From positions 2,294,001 to 2,358,000 of the forward strand of contig NC_037602.1 in NCBI RefSeq assembly GCF_003073045.1: a stretch of 64,000 bases of DNA. The letters are read 5' to 3'. The translations under genes were made by a program, and so were the position numbers. The notes beneath the pieces were generated by a model that worked only from the letters and a program-made list of their open reading frames with translations, did no database searches and had not been told where the DNA came from. This document shows positions 24,030 through 35,544 of the stretch, piece by piece (within the stretch, counting starts at the first letter, position 1; each line of letters starts with the position of its first letter). This DNA is from Pomacea canaliculata (lineage: Eukaryota > Mollusca > Gastropoda > Architaenioglossa > Ampullariidae).

Positions 24030-24563
24030 AACGGAAATGTTAATGAAGCATGTTTTCCTATTTCAAAAGTATGTTTAGAGTGTCATGAAACATAATGAAT
24101 CCAAGGGAAATATTGCCGTGCTCCATATGATATATATATAGCGTGTCCCTCCGGGCTTTTGATGGCTCTAGTCATAAATTTGATGATGTCTGCTGACAGT
24201 CCTACCAACGACGACGAGATGTGCAACTTCTACATCCTTTACTCCACCTACGAACAGAAAGACCTGACCACGGCTACTTGCTTTCGCAACGGCAACACAT
24301 TTTTGTGGACGGAATATTTTACTCAAACACCGCCCGATGCCAGCTCGCTAAGGGGATCCCTGGTGGCGAAGAGATCCGCCGCAAGTTTAACTTGGATCCC
24401 AGATGAGACCCACAACGACTGGCTGTCCGAGGTTTGGTACAACGAGGACAAGATTATGTTCGTTAAGCTGCTCCTGGAAAAAAATTCTAGTCTGGGTCTC
24501 GCAGATGTTCAAACGATACTGTCACGCATAGAGACTTCTTCAAAAAGATTAACACAGACTTAA
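18939..24563 (+). CDS. PHM: peptidylglycine alpha-hydroxylating monooxygenase (PHM), 12 exons
   Basis: PHM hydroxylates glycine-extended peptides in the secretory pathway using copper, ascorbate and O2: the first half of C-terminal amidation. Exons: 18939-19061, 19717-19771, 20468-20555, 20799-20908, 21452-21528, 21994-22041, 22413-22477, 22740-22823, 22921-22997, 23407-23460, 23672-23724, 24200-24563. It starts with a signal peptide (MTIPILLLLLLGSFGVYCVA). Copper ligands are all present: HH in MHVAHHMMVYG (exon 3), H in VLQLHYV (exon 5), HxH in YRTHGHN (exon 8), M in NDDEMCNFY (exon 12). It stops about 115 residues after that Met with no lyase (PAL) domain or membrane segment, so it is a stand-alone soluble PHM. 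Two places are one base short of frame: exon 5 near 21485 (between GFRVGGNTG and YLVLQLHYV) and the exon 6/7 junction. The ATG at 18939 was preferred because the upstream frame has none. Confidence 0.93.
19842..19870 (+). repeat. (GT)n microsatellite
   Basis: About 14 GT units in PHM intron 2. Confidence 0.9.
20085..20270 (+). mobile_element. tRNA-derived SINE in PHM intron 2
   Basis: GTAGTGGAATGGTTAAAAGAC fits an A-box region and GCGTTCGAATCTCAAGATA a B box. A (CA)n stretch lies between them. A non-tRNA body (GCTCGACGTCAGGGGAG, AAATCACCTCTAGGTGGAAG) follows, then an ACCAACTAACC-rich tail. No target duplication is fixed. Confidence 0.55.
20272..20299 (+). repeat. (CCAA)n microsatellite
   Basis: Short imperfect CCAA/CTAA repeats that may be the simple tail of the SINE just before them. 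Confidence 0.75.
23932..24028 (+). repeat. (ATT)32 microsatellite
   Basis: A perfect 97-bp trinucleotide run in the last PHM intron, 170 bp before the final exon. It is the longest simple repeat in the window and is probably polymorphic. Confidence 0.97.
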
Positions 24564-24567
24564 TAAA
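24562..24567 (+). terminator. polyadenylation signal overlapping the PHM stop codon
   Basis: The stop codon TAA at 24561-24563 is part of TAATAAA. A second AATAAA lies at 24716-24721 and may be the one used, because a signal at the stop would leave almost no 3' untranslated region. Confidence 0.5.
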
Positions 24568-24633
24568 GACATTGAAAAAAAAAACACGAGAGCCAAAGCT
24601 AACATCGCAGACAATGTCATGAGTTTCTTTTTT

Positions 24634-24639
24634 TTTATT
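24634..24639 (-). terminator. polyadenylation signal of the BTB gene (minus strand)
   Basis: TTTATT on the plus strand, about 280 bp beyond the BTB stop. It lies past the PHM stop, so the two convergent transcripts would overlap at their 3' ends if these signals are used. Confidence 0.45.
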
Positions 24640-24918
24640 GTTATAAAGACCTGTCTTTGTAGTTGCAGAATCATTAATTCACACAAAGCATAAGTTGATC
24701 CTACTTGAGCATTAAAATAAATACATAAATTCATATATTTTTCTACATTCAAAAATAAACAAGCGAATATACTCACCTAGGCAGCAAACAACCCTCAGAC
24801 TGGCAAAAAGCCAGTCAATGAAACCTCAGAATAAAAGGAAAAACAAAACCAAACAAAATCAAGCAGTTGGTTGACCTCTCCTCATCCCTTGGACACTTTA
24901 TCTGTCCCTTCTTTTTGG

Positions 24919-27364
24919 TCAAATCATAAAAACGAGTCCAGGCAGTTGCCCCTGCTCAACAGATGTGCCTGTCTGAGATTTTTCAGTTGGCGCGAAGGTA
25001 AATATTATGTCCCCATCGAAAACTGTGAGTCGACCGTTACTCCCGGCGTAGGTGTGAGAACCTTTGATGTCCACCGCCAAGGTGTACCACGTGTTTTTGG
25101 CTAGCCTGCAGGGTTCATCCAACATGACGTCGTAAATGTCCAGTTTGCTGTCAGTGGCAACGTCGCTTGTGACTTCCGCTATGGCCCTGTCGTTGGCGTC
25201 GAGTAATCTGCCCTTTACGTGCAGAACATGGCTGCCTCCTCTGCACGTTCCGTATATGGTAAAACCCTCGACATACAGGTCTTGATTTGTCTGAAGACAA
25301 AGTCAGCATTTATTGTCTTAACGTTTGTTGCAATATCAAAATTATGAGAAAATAGAAAATGGTCGACTCTATGTTTTCATTTCCGCTTTCAAAATAAAAA
25401 TAAAGCTATTGTTTAATGAATGTACAATAAGTGGAAGGAAAGAAAACAAGTTTGCAGACATACATGCACGTTTTCATTACCCAGATACACCCCTGTCGAG
25501 TATTGCAAAGAGCTTTAGTACATGTACTTGTAAATCACTTGCCTTCAAGCAGATTGCACTTTCGCCTGACTGGTTGTTGTAGGCCAAAGCAGCTCGGTTC
25601 TCAAACCGATTGAACCTTCTGTGTCTCTCTTTCTTGCGGGGCACGCTCGAAAAGTGGGCACAGCGCATGGCAGGAACAGGAAGGACGCATGACGTCGACT
25701 TTCTCTTCCTCCGACAGCAGAGCGCGTGAAGCCACCTTCTGCACGAACACCTGCGGGTCCAGCAAAGGGAGGCGAACGAGGAAAAGCGCGGAGCCCAGCA
25801 TGATGCGGCGGTTGTCGTCCGTGATTTCCAAGCTCCGTCTCTGGCATTCTCTTGCCGCCCACCTGAGATTATGCGTCAGGTGACGACAGGAAGAAATGAA
25901 AATACCGTAAGGTCTTCATTTTTTCTTGTTTCATGGTCTTTCTCGTCACTATTAATTTGATATTACATACTTTCCTTCAGATCGTCTCTTCTAGAGTTTA
26001 GTAGTGCGCCTGCTCGTTAACCCCCACTTCTCTTTCTCAAAGCTCACCTGTCCATAGCATCCCACACTTGTTCCTCTTGGCATATGAGACTGTCAGAACC
26101 GATGATGCTGACCAGACAATCGTGACACAGCTCAGCGATGTCCTCACATGCCAATACCGTTCCCCTTTCCGGAGAATCAGCTCCAGAACACGCGACCGGA
26201 AGTCCAGCTCTTCAAACAGATGGGCCTGCTCCATGACAGCGCATGCGTTCTCCACGTCCAGCTTCTCCTCCACGTAGTCTATGCAGGCACGACACAGGCC
26301 GGACACTGAGTACTTGCTGGCAGCATACAGCACTGACAGCACGCTGGTGGCATCGAGGTGGGCAACACCCGTATACATGTACCTGGAGAGTTCATAGTTC
26401 GTAGGTCATAGGACAAAGGTCGTAAAATCTTTATATGCCGGTCCTTTCATGAGAGCACATGCGCGAGAGTGCACACACACACAAACACGAGTACATATGT
26501 ATGCAAGATATATGCAGTTAGAGATAAAAATGGTCTGCGAATAAGTCTGTGGATAATTGCCGTAAAAGAAGGGACAAGAGATGAAGAAAAGAGAGATCCA
26601 CAGGCAGAGGACTTAAGGAAGAGAGAGAGAGGAGAGTAAAGACCCACAGAAAACATTCCCTAGGAAGGAAAAAGAGATGCGTGCAACCTCAGCAGTTGCG
26701 AAAGGCTGCAGGCTCCACATCCGGGACCTCGATGTCCTTGTCGCTAGGCTCGTGCCAGGAGCCGTGGAACATGGCGGCGAAGACAGGACTGCGACTGACC
26801 AGCATGTAGCGGTGCGCCCCCTGCCGCTCGCGCTCCTCCCCCACCACAAAGTGCACATCACAGGCAAACTGCTGCTCCAGCATCTGACGATTGCATTCTA
26901 TGATGTCATCTGTCTCGTACCAGTTCTGGCCTGTCCTCGCTAGCCACCGCAGGTGACTACAGGCATCATCATCATGATAAAAATAAAGACACATGCGCAA
27001 ACACAAATAGGATTTGTATAGAGCATTTCCACACACGGAAGCGAACTCAGTGGGCTTTAAAAGATGTAATTAGCAGAAGGTAGTGATGCCGTGAGACAGA
27101 GAAGGGTATCGCAATCAGGCAATTCATCATAGAAACGCACATAGACAATGAACATTACAAGGAAAACACACACACACACGAACGCAGACACATAACACAT
27201 AAAGAAGCACGCATGCATTCCTGTACACATCTTTTGGTCCCAAACTACACACTGAATACTATTAGAGAATAACTGCAGAAGTCTGATCATTCAGCGCTAT
27301 ATACTGAGAAGGAGAATTGAAACTTTCTGACCTTTGCAGGGGTGGACACGATGCTTGCTGCCAT
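24919..27364 (-). CDS. BTB-BACK-PHR domain protein (BTBD1/2/3/6-like), four or five exons
   Basis: Read leftwards. Exons: 26956-26688 (BTB: CDVHFVVG, HRYMLVSRSPVFAAMF, IEVPDVEPAAFRN), 26382-26048 (YMYTG, ASKYSVSGLCRACIDYVEEK, then BACK: CEDIAELCHDCLVSIIGSD), 25862-25543 (rest of BACK: WAARECQRRSLEITDDNRR, then KKERHRRFNRF), 25290-24919 (PHR: DLYVEGFTIYG, TWYTLAVDIKGSHTYAG). BTBD proteins of this layout are typically substrate adaptors for Cullin-3 ubiquitin ligases. A 33-bp candidate start exon (MAASIVSTPAK, 27364-27332) ends at AAAG|GTCAGA, but its phase to the next exon is unproven. Exon 3 ends with a GC donor (AAG|GCAAGT). The frame is broken near 26695, near 26160, and once or twice at 25650-25695. 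At the first two, one base is missing. The domain order is otherwise complete. It faces PHM tail to tail, 355 bp apart. Confidence 0.87.
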
Positions 27365-29206
27365 CAAGGACACATAAATATCACACACCTGTGTTGATGT
27401 TCCTGCCACACCTGCCCTAAACACACCCTTGACAGGCTGACTAACTAGACATGATCTACCCTTTTATACCCGCATACCCGGCAGTAACCACAACAGACTC
27501 CAGAGATCAATGCCTGGTTTAGGTCATCAGCTCGTCTCCTTACACGCGCACCTGTCCGCACTGGGAGCACATGGCCTTATATGTATGTCCTCTCACTGCG
27601 CGCCTCATTTATGGTCTGAAGTTTGCGATGATAAAAATAAAGTTCTGAGTCAAGGCGGGGCACTTCTCAAACCTCAGTATAGGCTCTCTACACTTTATTA
27701 GAACGTGTGTACTATAAGTTACTCTTTCACCCTCTCATTTCTCCTCTCTCTCTCACAGACAGACTGACAGACCGAGATATGTATTTCGCGGTTAGATAGA
27801 CGTTTGCCATATATGGCAAGCTCCTAAATAGAATGTAATCGACGATGCAGAGATCGTTAAAAAAAGGAGAGAAACGCCGGCGATAAAGCAAGTTCTATAA
27901 ATAGCACCTACCCTTAGTCGGACAGTCACCTGATCGATTATGCCCATAAAAGGATGTAACGTGAACATCGCGCCTTCACTCTACATACAAGCTACCAACG
28001 TTAGCGCAGGATTCAACTGCCTGAAAAAGCTCATACAGCAATGATTAGTATCATGTCTTCTTTATTAGCTTCAATTGAACTAATGGATGGTTCTTGATAT
28101 AAAGTCGACTTTAAGTCAGTAGATGAATGCTCTACATCAGGCAGTGTGGCGACGTGTTGGGGTGGGTGGGCAGGTGTTTGGGAGGGACGATGGGTGCTTA
28201 TCTAGAATAATGTCAATTCAAACCACTTTTCCCAAATTTTGCAGAAACGTTTTCTTCTGCACGAAATTTTTCTTTTAATTAAATTTAATGTCACACGCTA
28301 TCAAACAAATGGAATGATTCTAAATACCAACATATAAAAATATTGTTTGATTTACTTAATTTTTAAAATATATTAGTTAATTGTTTAGTTCCATGTTAGA
28401 TGTTATTAAAATGTTTGATGAATGGTTTTTTTAATTTTGATATAAATAATCTTTAAACCACACAACAAACTATTGGGTTACCTTCCTTTTGGTGATGAAT
28501 TATCCAATTATCAAACATTTGCAGAATCAGTGGAAGGAGAAAAATACACGGTAGCTGAAATAAAAGCACAATCAGTAGAAGGTGGTCACTAGCTGATGTC
28601 AAACTCCCAAACTGCCGCCAGATATTCGTCTATGCCCAGAAAAAATCTGGAACGGGCTAAAAGTCATTTTGCTAAACGCAAAAGGTACAAAGTCTGATTT
28701 GATTTGATTAAACTCATCTCAAATGCCTTCAGTCAAGGGACGCAATTTGCCACCTTTTCTGGAAGAGTTCAATCCCTTGAAGTCCTTGCCAAGTGTTCGT
28801 CGTGATTATTGCTGACATTATCAGCACAGAAACAGAGCGAGAAGTGGTACTGGTACCAGCCCTGTTCCATCTTCATCGTCTTCATTATCACTGTAATATT
28901 GTAATCGTCTTGTCTTTTAAAGCTTTGTGGCCTAGGAGTCGCAGGAAATATTTGTTCTACTGTTGAAATATTAATTTTTTTAATTATTTTCTTAAATGTT
29001 AGTTTTGATAAAGAAAAAGATGAATAGTAAACACGTGCAAATCTATCTTATTAAGTAGTTTATTTGACTTTCTGTGATTTAAAAAGAGAGAATATCACGT
29101 CGACAATGGTAACAATTATCTTAGCTGTTGATAAATCGAAACGAAAACTCTGTATATGTAATTACATACTCAGCGTACTATTGTATAAGAACATATAATA
29201 CAGAGT
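27365..29206. other. no gene seen
   Basis: Starts with the presumed BTB promoter. The rest is AT-rich and unrecognised. Around 28.5-28.9 kb a more even composition might hide an old repeat, but no structure was found. Confidence 0.5.
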
Positions 29207-29546
29207 TAACAATAGGGGAGCGGCCCGGTGGCGCAACGGTTAGCGCTGTTAGCGCCTGTCACCGCCTGTCACCAATACAGTGAAGGTTGGCTGCCCTGAG
29301 TTCAATTCTCGTCTCGGGCACGCTGTTCTTTCTCTGCACGTGGCACCTGTTTACAGGGCTGGCTGCTCTCCGCCAAGGACGGTCCCAAGCCCGGCTGAAA
29401 AAGGAGGAGGGTTGGGCGTGGGGCCAGCACCCCCACCCCGTAAAAACAAATCCCTGCTACTAAAACATCGACAACAGTAAACTGTCGTCGATGACCTATG
29501 CACCAGGAGGTGCGAAGGGCAATATATATATATAACAATAGGGGAG
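29207..29546 (+). mobile_element. tRNA-derived SINE with perfect 14-bp target duplication
   Basis: The element spans 29221-29532. TAACAATAGGGGAG lies on each side (29207-29220 and 29533-29546) as a perfect target-site duplication. The head has GGCGCAACGGTTAGCGC (A box) and GAGTTCAATTCTCG (B box). A GC-rich body follows (GGGCTGGCTGCTCTCCGCC, GGGGCCAGCACCCCCACC), then a tail with GTCGTCGATGACCTATG and an (AT)n end. The unbroken duplication means a fairly recent insertion, presumably mobilised by a LINE with a matching tail that is not in this window. Confidence 0.92.
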
Positions 29547-30154
29547 AGGTGGACATGAAAGGAAAAACCCAAAATGTGATGATCCTTCCAAATCTGTGCC
29601 GATCTCTCTTTTCTCTCAATCCAGCAAGTGTTATAGTTAGCTGTATAAACGGTCCCTTTAGTTCACATTCAAGTGCAAACCCAGCTTTGTGGCACATCTT
29701 AGTAAAGTCTAACATTCTTACCTTCCCCAACCCTCTAGGGAAGTTTCATGTAATGCTGACGTGTCGGTTTTCACAGGTAGCTATAAGCGATCCAACCCTA
29801 AACTTTCCGTTTCCACATGTCGATCTACTATTGTTGGCCGTGTTTCCAGGTCACAGTAACCTAATAACAAAGGGTCACCCTACCCACGCCTGTATCGATT
29901 CTTTATTGATGGCCAGAGGTGCGAGTGACCCCTGCAGCTAAATAAAGGTTCTTGGGGCTGAAGTCAAGTCATTACCCTTTTTATGAACTTGGCAGTCAAC
30001 TAGGCAGTGATTTGAAGCCTGCTGTAGCCTGCTGTCAGGTGTTTGCATTGCTTCCCGCTCAAGCGCCAAGAAAGTAGTCACGGCGCCGGTCTCCTGACAT
30101 TGTAAGTGAGTAGCCTCGTGTCTCGTGTCTGCATTTCTTACCTCACCTGCCTAG
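29547..30154. other. no gene seen
   Basis: Unrecognised sequence leading to the exon at 30155. A GTAAGTGAG donor-like site at 30102 may end a non-coding first exon. Confidence 0.4.
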
Positions 30155-30586
30155 GAAATGGGAAACAAACTGTTGGCGTGAAACACGCTTACCCTAGCAA
30201 GGTAAATGTCGCAGTAGGTGCTAACACCTAACAAAAACATTGAAGGAAGTCTGCAAGAACATGGTGACCGTGGAAAGAAAGAAGATCGGCCAGTAACAGC
30301 TCTCGACCGGGTGGTGTTGTCCGCTGGAGGTCTCGTGATGGGTAACGAGGTAGCCCGGGTGGAAACAGAAACCGAGGACTGCACTGTCGTCATCTTCGAG
30401 GACGAGGATGAAGTGAACAGCACTCCCAAGGACACGTATTTCGTGACGAAACTCAACGCTGTGGAGGTCACCGGAGTGCCGAAAGGTCAGGCCATCAAAG
30501 TGGGCGTGGTTTACGACACGGATGAGAGCGGATCCCAGCGCTTCGATCTCTTCAGACTGCGGCACTTGGGCACTTTAACGATCCAG
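30155..30586 (+). CDS. exon of an unrecognised gene, candidate MGN... protein
   Basis: A good acceptor (TTACCTCACCTGCCTAG) ends at 30154 and CCAG|GTAAGA follows 30586. From 30218 the frame is open for 123 codons with strong coding character: RPVTALDRVVLSAGGLVMGN, CTVVIFEDEDEVNS, YFVTKLNAVEVTGVPKGQ, KVGVVYDTDESGSQRFDLF, LRHLGTLTIQ. An ATG at 30338 has good context (GTGATGG). An upstream ATG at 30158 (MGNKLLA) is in the same frame, but the 30179-30217 stretch is interrupted in that frame and reads well only in another (KHAYPSKVNVAVGAN), so there may be two compensating indels. The phase-0 end fits the exon at 41552. The protein is beta-strand-like and acidic, and no family is recognised. Confidence 0.5.
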
Positions 30587-33500
30587 GTAAGAGCTGTCGA
30601 GTTCTTTTCTTGAAATTTCATGTAATGCTGACGGTGTCGGTGTCACAGGTAAACTATAAGTAGGTGAGATCAACACGTTAGTTGGGGTTGGGCACGGTGT
30701 TCAAAGCATAACTGCGCTAAATATATATTACTACTGTCCTGAGAATAACAGAAATCTCGCCAGGACTAGAAGTACAGGAGAGGGGAAGTAATGGCACACT
30801 GAAAGGTCTGATGAACACAAGTGCAGACAGCAGTGGTCTTCACCTTCACACACACACATATAAATTCACTTCCATTCTGTTTGACAATGATAAAGTATAT
30901 ACTCGTAAAACCGCGTTTTGATTTTAGTTAGTAAAGTTCATGTGTGTGGGGTTTTTTTATTTTATTTCTGTTCTCCCACTTTCCGCCTCCACCTTACTTG
31001 TGATCGTGGTGTCGTGGGTGTGTAAGCCAGTCATGCGTGACGGCGCAGTGCTTCAGCTTTGTGGCTAATGTGCGTGGACCACTCCACTCAGTCACCAGGG
31101 ATTATTTAGTTGCGTGCTGGAGGCGATAGCTCATCAATAACCCGCAATATGATAGCTTTAATGAGCTCTCCTGGTGGGGGAAAATGGAGATAATTTGCTA
31201 TCTGGCGAAAACGTATTAGGGTCGCTATGCCAACTGTTGATTGGTTCAGATGAAAGGGTAACAACTGTTCACAGGTGGTGTTACATGAGGGAAAGCCACA
31301 CGAAGCGTTCGGTCCGACTGTATTCGACTGCATATTTGCAAGCACAAGTAGAATAAATGTAAGTTCAAAGACAGACAAAATGATGGTTCATGACACAACT
31401 GGACACTACTGACACAAATGACAAAGGAAAGAAGCCTGACAGAACTGAGGTCTTCTAGGATTGTTACAATGTTTCTGCTCCTTCTCGATAAACCCCAATA
31501 CTGAGACAAGAGTGGTTTATATTGGAAAGAGACTTGTGGATGGTAATTGTAATAGTTATTTTGTATTAGCAGTTTCTTAATGTAATGTAAGTTGTACCTG
31601 AGTTGATAACTAGTATGAATTGTGAGATTTTAACAGTTGATTAACCAAGAGTAAAAGTATTTGTGCTTTGTATTTGATAATAATTATAATACCATGTGCT
31701 TCATATTGGTAGTTAAAATTTTTTTAGAAGAAGCAATTAAGTTATTTTTTAAGTACGTGTTTTTTGCGATGCGGTTGGGTGAAACTCAACCCTATTTGTC
31801 TTAGAATAAACAATTAATTACTCATTCTGGAATAGCAGTTAGAGTAGGGTGTCCGTTATCTTGATGACGCCGGGTAATGACTTGGAACACCTTGCACATC
31901 TAACACATGTCACTCCATCGCTTCAGCCCCGTGCGGACATCATGTGGTCCACGCTGATTGCTTTGATGAGGTAATGGATGCCTTGCAATCGATACTGGAG
32001 GTGTCTGGAGACATCTCACATGTCCTGCATCCTCAATAGTCACCCTTACTAGCATCAACTCCATGTCGTTCACAGATACACACACACATTTCCCTCTACT
32101 TCCAGCAGAGTTTAGTGATAGAACTAAATGATGCACAATTTCTTTGAGCTCGTTATCTATTTTTTAACTTTCTTTTTCTAATCTTTTATTTCTCTGTTAC
32201 TTGTTTTTCAGACTTTAAGCAAGCAGAATGGAGTCACAAGATGGGTAGGGGGACAACTTCTAAACAGAAACATGAAGCTCAGCAAATGAAGCGGAACCAG
32301 GAGAAAACATTCAAAAGGAAACACATAGGATGACTATTGAACACAGAGTTTACTGATCTCCATCTCCAACTATGGGCTCTTCACTCTTGGACACGCATGC
32401 AGTCCACACGTGCTCGCAGACTCACAATTTCGAAACGTTTCTTCCCTTCTCGAAAGGACACAAATACAAATAAATGTTTTTTAATATTAGTTCCACTTTA
32501 CATGAAATTTGAGGACTCAAAAGCAAGACACCAACAGCAGTTCGTAGTATCTATAAAAGCAATGGTATACGGACTCGGTGCAGCAATGACAAGCAAAGAA
32601 ACATTAACTTCTCTTAATGAAAGTAAGCGTTTAGTTGGATATATGTGTTTCTTTTAGGTTTTCAACATCTTCAAGCTGCAGTTAAGATAAATTATGCGAG
32701 AATGTGTCCAAGGTGCGCCTTTCTGTAACTCATTTTTTGTCCTCTACTCAGTCACAAACACCTCGTGTTCTCACTGTAAGACAATATGTCTTCCTCTTTT
32801 AAATTTTTCTCCATCAATAGATTAGGTTACTGATGATGATGAGGATTGATGATTGATGATGATGATGATGGCCAAACATAGAAAAATGTTATTAAAGGCT
32901 GTTGGCGTATGACATTGGTTCTACAATGGACACCACTTTGATATTACTATTAAAAATAAATTATTTGCTATTTATTACCCAGTATTATTGTTGCCATCAT
33001 CTTCCTCGTCGACATCATTTTTGTAATTTGAGACAGAGGACACTGACATCCGTTTGTAAAGATGAAATACAGCACCACTGTAACCAGATCCAGATGTTAT
33101 TCACAAATATTTGCGGTAAACATTAACATCGGCATTTATCCAAAGTTGCATGAAAGAAAAGAATGAGAAAGGATGATAATATGACAAACCGGCGAAAGAG
33201 TAAGTTACACTAGTGATGTTTGAAAAAGCAGCACTTGAAAGTTTTCAGATGTACTCATGGTTTAAAAAGAACTTAAGGAGCCAGAAATGTCCAAATTTGG
33301 GGGCAAAAGAAAGAGAAGGAATGTGTGCCAACATTCACGGGTCTAATTCATGGCACAAAATATTATCCACGTTCAATTGTCGCTGGTAAAGAATACCTCG
33401 GAAGAAATACCACTTTATTTGCCATCACAGGTTGTTGGCTATAACGACACCATAGAAGGGGAAAAAACTCCTATAACACTAAAACATCATGCCTAAAAGA

Positions 33501-33679
33501 GTTGCTTCCCTTTGACATTGTCTAGGAAGGACGACTTGAATACGTTGAGATAAGCATAAAATTTAGAAGAATTTTAATCTTCAAGGCTGTCCGATCGCAA
33601 ATAACATTCTCAATGATAATAGCAGCAGGACGACAGTGTACAAACAATACTGCGTAACATCAGACCACGGACATGTACA
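30587..33679. other. probable intron or intergenic, no gene seen
   Basis: AT-rich with short CA runs and a GAT/TGA-rich patch at 32832-32870. No exon with both splice sites was found. Confidence 0.5.
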
Positions 33680-33842
33680 GGTGGATTGCTGTCTGTCTGC
33701 CAAGACCAACACTTAGTCTCTTGCGAAGTGATCCGCTGTTAGTCTCGGTGAGCCTAAGCAAAGAATGTGACTAAACTGGAAGCTTTGTAGTATCATGCCT
33801 CGTTTTGGTAGTTAACTAGAAACAAAATCATCTGCCAGCAGT
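33680..33842 (+). repeat. dispersed repeat pair 1, copy A
   Basis: Matches 39268-39437 in direct orientation over about 160 bp: AGACCAACNCTTAG, then CTGTTAGTCTCGGNGAGCCTAA, GGAAGCTTTGTA and CATTCCAGTAA-like blocks, roughly 75-80% alike by eye. The unit contains a small inverted repeat (CGAGACCAACGCTTAG against TTAGTCTCGG). No coding or tRNA-like features. Family unknown. Confidence 0.8.
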
Positions 33843-35540
33843 CCAGTAATAGAAGTTGACTGCTGCAAAACACACACACACACTAAGATATGGGTCAACG
33901 CTACAACCGAATTTAAAGACAGAAGAAATATTTAAAGGAGAGAAATGGAGAGGGGTAGAGTATGAATTACATGCATGTCTATCAGGATTTCGTTTTTGTA
34001 ATGAATAGCTCAGTCATGTGGACTCGTGCCATTTGCTGCAGCTTTCTTAACTTCCGGTAATTTATTGTTCTCTTTACCAGCTAATCTGTTCTTTTTAATG
34101 CTCTTTTCGTGCCACTGTATGCAAGAAGAAGGGTTTTGAGAGAGAAAGGATGCTGTAAGAAAGAGAGAATGATGAACAGTCACACAGACGAGATAGGCGT
34201 GCGGACCAGACAAGAATGAAGATAGATGTGCTGATATAGACAAACGCACTGTAATGAGACAAACGTACACTTTACGCAAAGGTGTATTACACACACACAC
34301 GGGCCCAGCAGACGACGATGAGGATGAAGAGATTTGTAGGTGAATCGAATCGAAGAGGCACAAGCTTAGATGAATGTCACTGAGAGAGTCATAAAGAAGA
34401 TGGCGGACGAAGACCGTTGTTTTCCCGCTAACCTTTTTTGCCAATTTTTAGAGCAACTGCTTTTCTCTCATATATTATATAGACAAACATGCAAAGCAGA
34501 CAGAAGAAAAGAAGACAGAAAAATGTGGAAGGAGATAGACAAGCAGATTGATTTCCCGGGAACATTTGGAAGTGTGCGCGCGCCTGCAGGCTGCACTTCT
34601 GCGATGCAAGACCTGATCGGTCCCTTGTCTCGCTGGCTTGAGATGCTTTACTGCATTGTGTCGGTGTCGTCTTGTGGGACGGCCTCCAGAGAGTAAACAG
34701 GCCTGGTGTAGGGAGGAGTGTAGGGAGGAGTGTATAATGTCCTAATGTCGAATCACGTCCCTCTCTTAATGGACGACCTTTTCATGGTTCTCTAGCCCCG
34801 CGCTCGCTGGGGCTCTGTGCAGACGCTCCCGAATAAAACTGTCTGGATAAAGAAAATATTGGAAAGGTCTCTGCCCTGCCATGCCAGACTGGAGTCTCTT
34901 TCATGGGCCTTAAACCACTGGTCGCCATAGCGTCGGGCCTGCAGTCTTGCTGCGGATCAGAGACGGTGCGCATTGAGCGCCTTAAAACAAACATGGCGCG
35001 CACAGGCGTGAGCGGAAGACGCGACAGCGCATGTGCAGTAGTCAGTCAGGGTGTGAGTTGTGCAAGAATTTTAGTGCCAACCTTTCGTGCCGCAAATAGT
35101 TGGGTTGAGAGGCTAAGCACATGAGCCATGCTGGAATTACTGAATGCAATGTTACAGGCTTGCTGATGAGCACTGGCAAGATTTCGCTCAGATGTTGAAG
35201 CCCCTTGATAATTATGTTCAGTATTAATTATCCAACAGTATGTGTGCTTGGATTACTTAATGCTTAAGCTCTGTCATACGTTAAGAGCCTTAGTTGCTTA
35301 ATGATGATCATCAATGGTGAGACTGTGAAACTTTTAAGTTCACCAGACAGACGATATGTGAAAGGAAATATTTGATCATGTGACTTCCGAGAGTATTCAA
35401 GCATTTCTCATTTCCCTTCTATGTTTCTTATGCTTTTAGCACTTCTCATTTCGCTTCTCCAGTGCTGGTGCTCGTGCACGTTTGTCTCTCCTCTCCTCTC
35501 TAGTTACCTCGGACCACTGTAGACCCACCTTTTCACAGCA
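33843..35540. other. no supported gene; CpG-rich patch at 34.78-35.06 kb
   Basis: 34780-35060 is GC/CpG-richer than its surroundings and has ATGGCG starts on both strands (plus near 34993, minus near 34931), suggesting a promoter. No exon chain could be followed. A 14-bp duplication (GTAGGGAGGAGTGT) lies near 34708. Confidence 0.35.
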
Positions 35541-35544
35541 GCCT

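Noticed and set aside
23850-24095. Frames with long Tyr or Ile runs
   Set aside because: Translations of the (ATT)32 microsatellite in a PHM intron.
29280-29730. Overlapping open frames on both strands
   Set aside because: They read through the SINE and its flanks and have no coding support.
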